Position numbers and translations under genes: made by a program. Below, piece after piece: positions 56,492-64,000 of a stretch of DNA of 64,000 nt. The stretch lies in contig NZ_MCGG01000078.1 of the NCBI RefSeq assembly GCF_001746755.1, positions 96,858-160,857 on the forward strand, read 5' to 3'. Source of the stretch: Magnetovibrio blakemorei (GTDB taxonomy: Bacteria > Pseudomonadota > Alphaproteobacteria > Rhodospirillales > Magnetovibrionaceae). Numbering within the stretch: position 1 is the first letter of the stretch; the number at the start of each line of letters is the position of its first letter. The notes under the pieces are model-generated. The model had not been told where the DNA came from and searched no databases. It worked only from the letters and a program-made list of their open reading frames with translations.

Positions 56492-58417
56492 TTAAGCGGA
56501 TTTTTGCTGGCCACGTGATCCCGACTGCCGTCGCACATGGGTGAGCAGGATGGTCAACGCCGCCGGTGTCACACCAGAAATGCGCGCCGCTTGACCCAAG
56601 GTCGCCGGCTGCACCGCTTTCAGCTTGGCGCGGACCTCATTGGACAAGCCCGTTACCGTGTCATAATCCAGGTCTGTCGGCAGACTCAACTGTTCGTCTT
56701 TGCGAAAGGCGTGAATGTCGGCCAATTGACGATCCATATATCCGGCGTAACTGGCTTCAATTTCCGCCTGTTCACGCGCCGCCGGAGGAACGTCGGCCAA
56801 CTGCGGCCAAATCTGCTGCAACTGATCCCAGGTGATTTCCGCGTAGGCCAGCAACTGCGCCACGCTGCGGTGCTGGCCGTCTTGATTGATTTTCAGTCCG
56901 TGTTTGGCCAGGTCGTTGGGGGTGGCGGTCAACGTCCGGGTCAGCTCCAGGGCTGAGGCCACCTGTTCCGCTTTGCTGCGATAAGCGTTCAACCGCCCTG
57001 CCCCGACACAGCCGATGGCCGCGCCCCGCTCCGTCAAACGGCGGTCCGCATTGTCGGCGCGCAATTGCAGACGATACTCGGCGCGCGACGTAAACATACG
57101 GTAAGGCTCTTGCGTGCCCAAAGTCACCAGGTCGTCGATCATCACGCCGATGTACGCTTCGGAGCGATCCAAAACGAAGGTTTCCCCGCTGTTTGAAGCT
57201 TTCAAGGCCGCATTGACCCCCGCCATCAGACCTTGTGCAGCCGCTTCTTCATATCCGGTGGTGCCGTTGATTTGCCCGGCCAAAAACAACCCCCGCACCT
57301 TGCGGGTTTCCAAGGTGGGATTGAGTTCACGCGGATCGACGAAATCATATTCAATGGCATACCCCGGCTGCAGCATGCGGGTTTGCTCAAGACCGGGAAT
57401 GGTTTTCAACAACGCCAGCTGCACGTCGCGGGGCAAAGAGGTTGAAATGCCGTTCGGGTAGACGGTGTCGTCGTCATAGCCTTCCGGCTCCAAAAAGATC
57501 TGATGGCTGTTGCGCTCAGAAAAGCGCACCACTTTGTCTTCGATGGACGGACAATAGCGCGGCCCGGTGCTTTCGATTTGCCCCGAATACATGGGGCTAC
57601 GGTCCAGGTTGGCACGAATGATATCGTGCCCGGCCTGGGTTGTGGTGGTGATGTAACAATCGATCTGCGGCTGGGTGATGCACGCTGTCATGAACGAAAA
57701 GGGCTCGGGCACGGCATCACCGGGCTGCGGCTGGAGGCTTTGCCAATCGATGGTCTTGCCATCCAGACGCGGCGGTGTGCCGGTTTTCAAGCGTCCGGTG
57801 GTCAAACCGACCCGGCGCAAGGTGAAGGCTAAGCCCAAGGCGCGCGGGTCGCCAATGCGTCCGGCGGGGAAAGTCTGCGGCCCCAAATGGATCAGCCCAC
57901 GCAAAAACGTGCCCGTGGTCAACACGACGGAGGACACGGAGATCTGTCGACCATCGGCCAAGCGCACCGCTTCGACGCCACCGTCTGCGGCCAAAGTCAA
58001 ATCATCGACAGCAACTTCCATAACCGTGAGGTTCTCTTGTGCGGCCAAAAGCCCCTGCACCGCTTGGCGGTACAGCTTGCGATCCGCCTGAGCACGAGGC
58101 CCCCGCACCGCCGGACCCTTGGAACGGTTGAGCATGCGAAACTGAATGCCGCCCTGATCCGCCGCTCGGCCCATAACGCCATCCAGCGCATCGACCTCGC
58201 GCACCAACTGCCCCTTCGCCAACCCGCCGATGGCCGGATTGCACGACATCTCCCCCACCGAACTCCACCGATGGGTCAGCAAAACCGTCCGGGCCCCCAT
58301 GCGCGCCGCGGCGGCGGCGGCCTCGGCACCCGCATGACCGCCGCCGATTACGGCAACGTCAAAGGTCAGATGGTCAGAATTTGAAAGATCGTGGCTCATG
58401 GCCGGAAACTTAGGCAT
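56492..58417 (-). CDS. mnmG: tRNA 5-carboxymethylaminomethyluridine enzyme MnmG (GidA)
   Basis: The FAD-dependent partner of MnmE in modifying U34 of certain tRNAs. The 641-residue protein has the FAD-binding [14 protein letters not shown] segment near residue 22, [11 protein letters not shown], and the C-terminal helical domain ([18 protein letters not shown]). An ATG at 58399 is an alternative start; neither has a strong ribosome site. It lies between mnmE and rsmG, all on the minus strand, as is usual near alphaproteobacterial origins. Confidence 0.97.
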   Translation of the reverse strand: MPKFPAMSHDLSNSDHLTFDVAVIGGGHAGAEAAAAAARMGARTVLLTHRWSSVGEMSCNPAIGGLAKGQLVREVDALDGVMGRAADQGGIQFRMLNRSKGPAVRGPRAQADRKLYRQAVQGLLAAQENLTVMEVAVDDLTLAADGGVEAVRLADGRQISVSSVVLTTGTFLRGLIHLGPQTFPAGRIGDPRALGLAFTLRRVGLTTGRLKTGTPPRLDGKTIDWQSLQPQPGDAVPEPFSFMTACITQPQIDCYITTTTQAGHDIIRANLDRSPMYSGQIESTGPRYCPSIEDKVVRFSERNSHQIFLEPEGYDDDTVYPNGISTSLPRDVQLALLKTIPGLEQTRMLQPGYAIEYDFVDPRELNPTLETRKVRGLFLAGQINGTTGYEEAAAQGLMAGVNAALKASNSGETFVLDRSEAYIGVMIDDLVTLGTQEPYRMFTSRAEYRLQLRADNADRRLTERGAAIGCVGAGRLNAYRSKAEQVASALELTRTLTATPNDLAKHGLKINQDGQHRSVAQLLAYAEITWDQLQQIWPQLADVPPAAREQAEIEASYAGYMDRQLADIHAFRKDEQLSLPTDLDYDTVTGLSNEVRAKLKAVQPATLGQAARISGVTPAALTILLTHVRRQSGSRGQQKSA

Positions 58418-58461
58418 CCGCCCCAGCTAAGTCAAATAGACAGTGCAAAGCCCGCGTGAAA

Positions 58462-58477
58462 TGTTTCACGTGAAACA
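58462..58477. promoter_or_regulatory. parS centromere site 2
   Basis: A second perfect TGTTTCACGTGAAACA, in the 135-bp gap between mnmE and mnmG, 2.04 kb from site 1. Confidence 0.96.
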
Positions 58478-58552
58478 TTGCGCCCAAGCAACAGGGTAGA
58501 GGAATGGTGGGCTACACAAACAACACGGTGGGTCGTGCCCATCTACGGGGGC

Positions 58553-59920
58553 TCACTTGCCGATACAGAAATCGCGGAAAATTACATCCAGCAAATCTTC
58601 CACATTAACCCGTCCGGTGATGCGCCCCAGTTCCCGCGCCGCCAAACGCAGGTCTTCCGCTTCCAGTTCCGCACCCATGTGCTGACGGTTGTCGCGGGCC
58701 AAAAAACGCTCCAAAGCCTGAACGGTGCGGCTCAAAGATTGCCGATGACGCGCCCGGGTCGGTGCGGGAGCGTCGGCGCTGAGCCGACACTTGTCCCCCA
58801 CCCGCTGGGCCAAATGGACCAGAAGGTCATCGAGGCCTGCACCGCTTTTCACACACAGTGGCCAGACCCGGTGACCGTCAATATCGGTCGGCAGAGGAAC
58901 CGTACACAAATCGGATTTGTTCACCGCCACGATGGTCCGGGTGGCGGCCCCAACATGAAGCAAAGCCCGGGTGGACGCATCCAGGTACGGCAAATCTGAA
59001 CCGTCGAACACCGCCAATTGCAGGTCTGCGGTTTCAGCCCAGTGGCGCGCCCGACGCACGCCTTCTTGTTCGATGACATCACCACTTTCGCGCAGTCCCG
59101 CCGTATCGGCCACCAAAAGCGGATAGCCGCCGAGGTTCAAATACACCTCAACCACATCGCGGGTGGTCCCCGCAATGTCGGAAACGATGGCCGCATCACG
59201 CTGGGCCAAGGCGTTCATCAAGGACGATTTACCGGCGTTGGGTGGACCGATGATGGCCAAACGCACCCCGCTGCGCAGGCGCTCCCCACGCCGCCCATCG
59301 CCCAAGTGCGCCTGGAGAGCGCTCAACAACGTCCGCACGTCTTCGACCACGGCGGTATGTAAATCTTCCGGCAGTTCTTCATCGCTGAAATCGAGCTCGG
59401 CTTCAAAATGCGCCAAGGCGCGGATCAGAGCGCTGCGCCAGGTTTCATACAAGCGACCCAGCTCCCCTTCGGATTGCCGCAAAGCTTGTTTTTTCTGCGC
59501 TTCGGTTTCCGCTTCGATCAAGTCTGCCAAGCCTTCAACCTGGGTCAGGTCAAGTTTGTCATTTTCAAATGCACGGCGGGTGAACTCCCCTGCCTCCGCC
59601 AGACGCAAACCCTCCAACCCACATAAAGCCGCCAGCACGCCATCAATCACCGCTGGGCCACCGTGCACATGCAGCTCCACCACGTCTTCGCCGGTAAAGC
59701 TGGCCGGGGCCTGAAACCACAGCACCAAAGCATCATCCAAAATGTCCTGGCTTTGCGGATGGCGCAAACGCATCAGTTGGGCGCGGCGCGGCTGAGGCAA
59801 CGGCTTGGCCGTCAACGCCGCCAAAGCAACCCCGGCCTGAGGGCCGGAAATGCGCACGACAGCGACTCCGGCGCGACCGCTGCCACTGGCTAAGGCGTAA
59901 ATGGTATCCGTAGAACTCAT
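58553..59920 (-). CDS. mnmE: tRNA modification GTPase MnmE (TrmE)
   Basis: A 455-residue GTPase working with MnmG on U34. It has an N-terminal tetrahydrofolate-binding domain (YALASGSGRAGVAVVRISG), a helical domain interrupted by a G domain (GPPNAGKSSLMN, then DTAGLRES), and the C-terminal DFCIGK. Cys452 of CIGK is the family cysteine. Its ATG overlaps the stop of the small ferredoxin gene upstream (ATGA), so the two are translationally coupled. Confidence 0.97.
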   Translation of the reverse strand: MSSTDTIYALASGSGRAGVAVVRISGPQAGVALAALTAKPLPQPRRAQLMRLRHPQSQDILDDALVLWFQAPASFTGEDVVELHVHGGPAVIDGVLAALCGLEGLRLAEAGEFTRRAFENDKLDLTQVEGLADLIEAETEAQKKQALRQSEGELGRLYETWRSALIRALAHFEAELDFSDEELPEDLHTAVVEDVRTLLSALQAHLGDGRRGERLRSGVRLAIIGPPNAGKSSLMNALAQRDAAIVSDIAGTTRDVVEVYLNLGGYPLLVADTAGLRESGDVIEQEGVRRARHWAETADLQLAVFDGSDLPYLDASTRALLHVGAATRTIVAVNKSDLCTVPLPTDIDGHRVWPLCVKSGAGLDDLLVHLAQRVGDKCRLSADAPAPTRARHRQSLSRTVQALERFLARDNRQHMGAELEAEDLRLAARELGRITGRVNVEDLLDVIFRDFCIGK

Positions 59921-60249
59921 GGGGCCTGAATCCCTAACGCTTGAATCCGCAAACGCTCGACCGGTCGACCATGTTGGATATGCTCGCTCAAGATGGCTTC
60001 AATATCTTCAACGCTGGTGTAGGTATACCAAACCCCTTCGGGATAAATCACCATCACCGGGCCGTGCTCACAGCGATCCAGACAGCCTGCTGAATTGATA
60101 CGCACGTCGCCCAGGCCCAGTTCCTTGGCCCGAACCTTTAAATAATTGCGCAGCTTCACCGAGCCCTTGGCCGCACAAGAGCCGCGCGGATGATTTTCGG
60201 GGCGCTCGTTGGTGCAGCAAAAAACGTGAAGACGAAAATATGGGTCCAA
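59917..60249 (-). CDS. Thioredoxin-like [2Fe-2S] (Shethna-type) ferredoxin
   Basis: A 110-residue protein of the thioredoxin-like 2Fe-2S family. Candidate ligands are Cys12, Cys25, Cys56 and Cys60, with the expected C-x12-C-x30-C-x3-C pattern, and the SAGCLDRCEHGP motif. I place the start at the TTG at 60249 because GGAG precedes it by eight bases and related proteins begin just before the HVFxCTN segment. A TTG at 60270 is also in frame. It overlaps mnmE by four bases. The electron partner is unknown. Confidence 0.9.
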   Translation of the reverse strand: MDPYFRLHVFCCTNERPENHPRGSCAAKGSVKLRNYLKVRAKELGLGDVRINSAGCLDRCEHGPVMVIYPEGVWYTYTSVEDIEAILSEHIQHGRPVERLRIQALGIQAP

Positions 60250-60445
60250 AAGAAAAACTCCTGTGCACAATCATGGGCGCTTAAACAGGCCAAAGAATGC
60301 AAACCACAGAATCTTTAGGGTTGTTTTCGGCCTCAAGCCACACAACGTAATCATCCATGAGGTAATGCGCAACGCGCCAAATATGACAAGCCTACGTGAC
60401 AGACATTTTTGTTGGCAAAATTCATAAACCATAAGGCCCAAATGT

Positions 60446-62518
60446 ATGCCCAAAAAACCGCGCCCGCCAGCAGGTAAAAACCGCTTGGCTCTGGAAACCA
60501 GCCCGTATCTGCTGCAGCACCAAGACAATCCGGTGGATTGGTATCCGTGGGGCGATGAGGCCTTAAAAGCCGCGAAAAAAAGCGGCAAACCCATCTTGCT
60601 GTCGATCGGCTATTCGGCCTGCCACTGGTGTCATGTGATGGCCCACGAAAGCTTTGAAAATCCGGAAATCGCCGCCCTGATGAATGCGCTGTTCATCAAC
60701 GTCAAGGTCGACCGCGAAGAGCGCCCGGACCTGGATATCATTTATCAATCCGCACTGGCCTTGATGCGCCAACCCGGCGGTTGGCCATTGACGATGTTTT
60801 TAACGCCCACAGCCGAACCGTTCTGGGGCGGGACCTACTTCCCCCCGGAAGAGCGCTATGGCCGCCCCGGTTTTAAACAGGTCCTCAATGGTCTGGCTGG
60901 GGCTTGGGCCGATAATTCCGAACAGGTCCACAGCAACGTCGCCGTCATTCGCGAAGCCCTGGACGCCTTGTCCGCGCCACGTCCCGGCGACGGCTTTGAT
61001 TTGGCGTTGGTCGATAAGGTCGCCAGCGCCACGTTGCGGGCCATCGATCCTGTTTCCGGTGGTTTTCGCGGGGCTCCGAAATTTCCCCAAGTGCCCATTT
61101 TAAACCTGCTGTGGCGAGCTTGGCAGCGCGGCGGCCTGGGACTGTATTTCGATGCCGTAACCAATACCCTCGATCACATGTGCCAAGGTGGTATTTTTGA
61201 CCACATCGGCGGCGGTTTTGCCCGCTATTCAACCGATGACAAATGGTTGGTTCCCCATTTTGAAAAAATGCTGTCCGACAACGCGCAGCTGATCAGCTTG
61301 CTGTGTGAAGTCTACACGGAAACCAAATCTCCACTCTACGCCGCTCGGGTGCACGAAACCATTGACTGGGCGCTGAACGAAATGACCGTTTTTGACGACC
61401 AAGAGGGTTTTGCCTTCGCCAGCGCATTGGATGCCGACACACAGGACCATGAAGGTCACGGTCAAGAAGGCTTGTATTACGTCTGGAGCCTAGATGAAAT
61501 CGACACCCTCCTCACCGACATGGCACCATTGTTCAAAAAAACCTACAGCATAACCGAACGCGGCAATTGGGCTGAGGGCGGTGCTGGCGTAAACGTTATA
61601 TCGCGTGTAGAGTTTTACCCACAACAACCGGCAATTGAAGAAATGCTGCTTCAGGCCCGCCAGAAGCTCAAAACCGCCCGCGATCAACGCGCAACGCCGG
61701 GACGCGACGACAAGATCTTGGCAGACTTAAACGGCATGATGATCCAGGCCCTGGCCAAGGCCGGAGTGGTGTTTGATGAACCCGCCTGGCTAGAGGCCGC
61801 CATCACCGCTTTTACCTTTGTTTCCAACCACATGGTCACAAACGGTCGATTGGCGCGGAGCTGGGCCAAAGGCGAAGCTCGACACAACGCGGTGCTCGAC
61901 GATTTGGCGCAAATGAGCCGGGCTGCGTTGTTTCTCTATGAAGCCACCGGCGATGAAACCTACTTGGGGCAGTGCGAGGCCTGGGTTAATCAGGCAGACG
62001 ATTTATTCTGGTGTGCAGACGACGGTGGTTATTGCCTGAGTGCCCGCGACGTCACCGATGTCATCACCCGCACCCGCCAAAGCGCCGACAACGCCGCCCC
62101 CAGCGGCAACGGCACCATGACCGATGTGCTGGCGCGGCTGTACCTGATCACCAATGACGAAAAGTTCCGCCACCGCGCCGAAGACGTGCTGAAAGCCTTT
62201 CCCGCCGAAGACGCCGGGGCCGTCGCCAACATGCCAACCTTGCTCAACGCCTTTGAACTGCTGAGTGAAGGCGCACAAGTGGTGGTCGCGGGACACAATG
62301 GCAACTGCACCCACCTGGTCAACGCCGCGCTGAGCGCGCCGGGGGCCTTGCGGGTGCTGATTCGCACCGACGGGCAGACCCAGCAAAATCCCAACCACCC
62401 GGCTTTTGGTAAAAATCCCGTCAACGGCAAAGCCACAGCCTATATTTGTCGTGCCGGAACGTGCTCTGCGCCCGTATTTGACGGCGATACCTTGATTGAA
62501 CGGTTAAAGGGGCTGTAG
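60446..62518 (+). CDS. DUF255 thioredoxin-domain protein (YyaL/SPATA20 family)
   Basis: A 690-residue protein with an N-terminal thioredoxin-like DUF255 domain, containing the CHWC pair (Cys59, Cys62) in [18 protein letters not shown] long alpha/alpha-barrel domain resembling N-acylglucosamine 2-epimerases follows (about 200-690). The family is universal but has no established reaction. The first ATG gives the complete [15 protein letters not shown] start. It is divergent from the ferredoxin gene across a 196-bp region, and ogt follows nine bases after its stop. Confidence 0.93.
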   Translation: MPKKPRPPAGKNRLALETSPYLLQHQDNPVDWYPWGDEALKAAKKSGKPILLSIGYSACHWCHVMAHESFENPEIAALMNALFINVKVDREERPDLDIIYQSALALMRQPGGWPLTMFLTPTAEPFWGGTYFPPEERYGRPGFKQVLNGLAGAWADNSEQVHSNVAVIREALDALSAPRPGDGFDLALVDKVASATLRAIDPVSGGFRGAPKFPQVPILNLLWRAWQRGGLGLYFDAVTNTLDHMCQGGIFDHIGGGFARYSTDDKWLVPHFEKMLSDNAQLISLLCEVYTETKSPLYAARVHETIDWALNEMTVFDDQEGFAFASALDADTQDHEGHGQEGLYYVWSLDEIDTLLTDMAPLFKKTYSITERGNWAEGGAGVNVISRVEFYPQQPAIEEMLLQARQKLKTARDQRATPGRDDKILADLNGMMIQALAKAGVVFDEPAWLEAAITAFTFVSNHMVTNGRLARSWAKGEARHNAVLDDLAQMSRAALFLYEATGDETYLGQCEAWVNQADDLFWCADDGGYCLSARDVTDVITRTRQSADNAAPSGNGTMTDVLARLYLITNDEKFRHRAEDVLKAFPAEDAGAVANMPTLLNAFELLSEGAQVVVAGHNGNCTHLVNAALSAPGALRVLIRTDGQTQQNPNHPAFGKNPVNGKATAYICRAGTCSAPVFDGDTLIERLKGL

Positions 62519-62527
62519 AGTTTGCCC

Positions 62528-62983
62528 ATGCAAACCCTTTGTCTCAAAACCGTACTGGGCGATCTGACGTTGTTCGAGCACGACGGTAAAATCATGGCGC
62601 TCGACTGGGGTCACGGAATGGATGCGCCGCGCGTCACAGACTGCGCCCCCCTTTGCCAAGTCGCCGAGGCCTTGCGCAGGTATTTTAAAAGCGGACAAGA
62701 AGAATTCATCAAATTACCGCTTGAGGCCCACGGCACCGCCTTTCAACGCCAGGTGTGGGGCGAAATGCAAAAAATTCCCCCCGGCCAAGTCAAAACCTAC
62801 GGCCAAATTGCCAAGATTTTAAACTCATCGCCCCGCGCCGTCGGCACCGCGTGCGGCGCAAACCCCCTGCCCATCTTGATCCCCTGTCACCGGGTCGTTG
62901 GTCAAAACGGTCTCGGCGGCTATTCCGGTGGCGATGGGCTGGACACCAAAACCAGTCTGTTGCGCCTCGAAGGTTATCTTTAG
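62528..62983 (+). CDS. ogt: Methylated-DNA-[protein]-cysteine S-methyltransferase
   Basis: Suicide repair of O6-methylguanine. The 151-residue protein has the acceptor Cys120 in the PCHRVV motif and the DNA-contacting RAVGTACGANP region. It lacks the Ada regulatory domain. The ATG at 62528 lies 10 bp after the DUF255 gene stop; a TTG at 62522 would also be in frame but is less likely. The quinone oxidoreductase gene follows after 12 bp, so the three are probably one operon. Confidence 0.95.
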   Translation: MQTLCLKTVLGDLTLFEHDGKIMALDWGHGMDAPRVTDCAPLCQVAEALRRYFKSGQEEFIKLPLEAHGTAFQRQVWGEMQKIPPGQVKTYGQIAKILNSSPRAVGTACGANPLPILIPCHRVVGQNGLGGYSGGDGLDTKTSLLRLEGYL

Positions 62984-62995
62984 GAGAAACCGAAA

Positions 62996-63979
62996 ATGAC
63001 ACAAACCTGCAAAGCCATCCGCGTTTACGCTTACGGTGGTCCTGAGGTTCTCAGCTATGAAGACGTTGACGTGGGCACGCCCCAAGACGGACAAATCCGT
63101 GTGCGCCACACCGCCATCGGGCTGAATTACATCGATATCTACATGCGCACCGGGCTTTATCCCCTGACCCTACCCAGCCCCATCGGCATGGAAGGCGCTG
63201 GTATCGTTGAAGAACTGGGGCCCAACGTCACGGATTTGAAAGTCGGCGACCGGGTTGCCTATGCGTCACAACCGCCCGGATCGTATGCCGAACAGCGCTT
63301 GATCGCGGCCGATCGGGTGGTGAAAATTCCCGATGCCATCCCTGACGAGACGGCCGCGACGATGATGCTCCAAGGCCTCACCGCGCAATACCTGCTGCGC
63401 CAAACCTACGTGGTTCAACCCGGTGACACCATTTTAATGCACGCCGCCGCTGGCGGCGTCGGCCTGATCGTGTGCCAGTGGGCCAAACATCTGGGCGCCA
63501 CCGTCATCGGCACCGTCGGCAGCGCCAAAAAAGCGGAACTGGCCAAAGCTCACGGCTGTCACCACACCATTTTGTATCAGCAAGAAAACTTCAAAGACCG
63601 GGTCTTAGAGCTCACCAACGGCCAAGGTGTAAACGTGGTTTATGATTCCATCGGCAAAGACACCTTCATGAACAGTCTCGAGTGTCTGAAAAAGCGCGGC
63701 ACCTTAGTGACATTCGGCAATTCGTCCGGTCCAGTGCCTGCTTTTGAGCCCGCGCTGTTGGGCAAAAAGGGATCGTTGTACCTCACCCGCCCAACCTTGT
63801 TTGATTACATCAACACGCGGGAAAACCTGTCGAAAATGGCCGCCGAGCTGTTTGACATCGTGGCAAGCGGCACCGTAAAAATCGAAGTCAATCAACGCTA
63901 TGCGCTGAAGGACGTGGCCCAGGCGCACGTGGATTTGGAAGCGCGCAAAACCACCGGATCGACCGTTATCGTACCCTAA
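62996..63979 (+). CDS. Zeta-crystallin-type quinone oxidoreductase
   Basis: A 327-residue MDR-family NADPH:quinone oxidoreductase without structural zinc. It starts KAIRVYAYGGPEVLSYEDV and has the NADPH-binding HAAAGGVGLIVCQWAKHLGA near 150. The C-terminal half carries NVVYDSIGKDTFMNSLECL and the LARKTTGSTVIVP-like end. It reduces quinones by one electron or acts on other alkenal substrates; the substrate is not determined. TAGGAG lies 10 bases before the ATG. Confidence 0.95.
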   Translation: MTQTCKAIRVYAYGGPEVLSYEDVDVGTPQDGQIRVRHTAIGLNYIDIYMRTGLYPLTLPSPIGMEGAGIVEELGPNVTDLKVGDRVAYASQPPGSYAEQRLIAADRVVKIPDAIPDETAATMMLQGLTAQYLLRQTYVVQPGDTILMHAAAGGVGLIVCQWAKHLGATVIGTVGSAKKAELAKAHGCHHTILYQQENFKDRVLELTNGQGVNVVYDSIGKDTFMNSLECLKKRGTLVTFGNSSGPVPAFEPALLGKKGSLYLTRPTLFDYINTRENLSKMAAELFDIVASGTVKIEVNQRYALKDVAQAHVDLEARKTTGSTVIVP

Positions 63980-64000
63980 AACAAAAACCCCGGCATCTAC

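Overview
The window is a stretch of alphaproteobacterial chromosome, most like a marine or aquatic member of the Rhodospirillales. The evidence is gene content and order: tsaD divergent from hemC-hemD-mitofilin-hemY; a DUF1674 gene beside rsmB; a 180-kDa-class NAD-glutamate dehydrogenase; glnK-amtB; ftsK-lolA; and DUF3576-leuS-lptE-holA facing parB-parA-rsmG-mnmG-mnmE. No phage, transposase, CRISPR array or rRNA operon was seen. The only RNA gene found is tRNA-Gly(GCC).

Layout. 1-4.4 kb (minus): haem genes hemC, hemD, a frameshifted mitofilin-domain gene and hemY, which runs off the left edge. 4.5-10 kb (plus): tsaD, gpsA, a YciI protein, an EVE protein, a Rieske protein and acsA. 10.1-18.2 kb: a DUF1674 protein, rsmB, heparinase-like protein, GT2 glycosyltransferase, a WbpM/FlaA1-type dehydratase and purH. 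18.3-21.8 kb (minus): a probable copper-uptake operon (DUF2946 protein, OprC-like TonB-dependent receptor with both halves of the CxxxM/HxM site, TonB), bracketed by two copies of a short dispersed repeat. 22.1-29 kb (minus): a NatAB-like ABC exporter and NAD-GDH. 29.2-34.3 kb: a small membrane protein, tRNA-Gly, prolyl-tRNA editing protein, CnoX-like thioredoxin, Lon-N protein, Trm112-like protein, DUF971 protein and a UbiH-family hydroxylase.

34.3-37.9 kb is a nitrogen module. glnK-amtB and a second, PII-less amt gene each have a sigma-54 -24/-12 promoter, preceded by a shared GC-N11-GCA dyad that could be the activator site. 38-46 kb: ftsK, lolA, an orphan OmpR-type regulator, ribA, an uncharacterised gene with its own sigma-54 promoter followed by an L,D-transpeptidase, a frameshifted yggS and a ThiE/TenI-like gene. 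46-48.7 kb: two tandem paralogous porins, each with a UUCG-loop terminator.

49-60 kb is an origin-proximal block: leuS, lptE, holA, parAB, rsmG, mnmG and mnmE, with two perfect parS sites. 60-64 kb: a Shethna-type ferredoxin coupled to mnmE, a DUF255 protein, ogt and a quinone oxidoreductase.

Most of the window is conserved housekeeping. The less ordinary parts are regulatory: three sigma-54 promoters with upstream dyads, dyads ahead of acsA and the copper operon, and a direct repeat between the response regulator and ribA. There are also two frame-broken conserved genes and the probable copper-uptake cassette.
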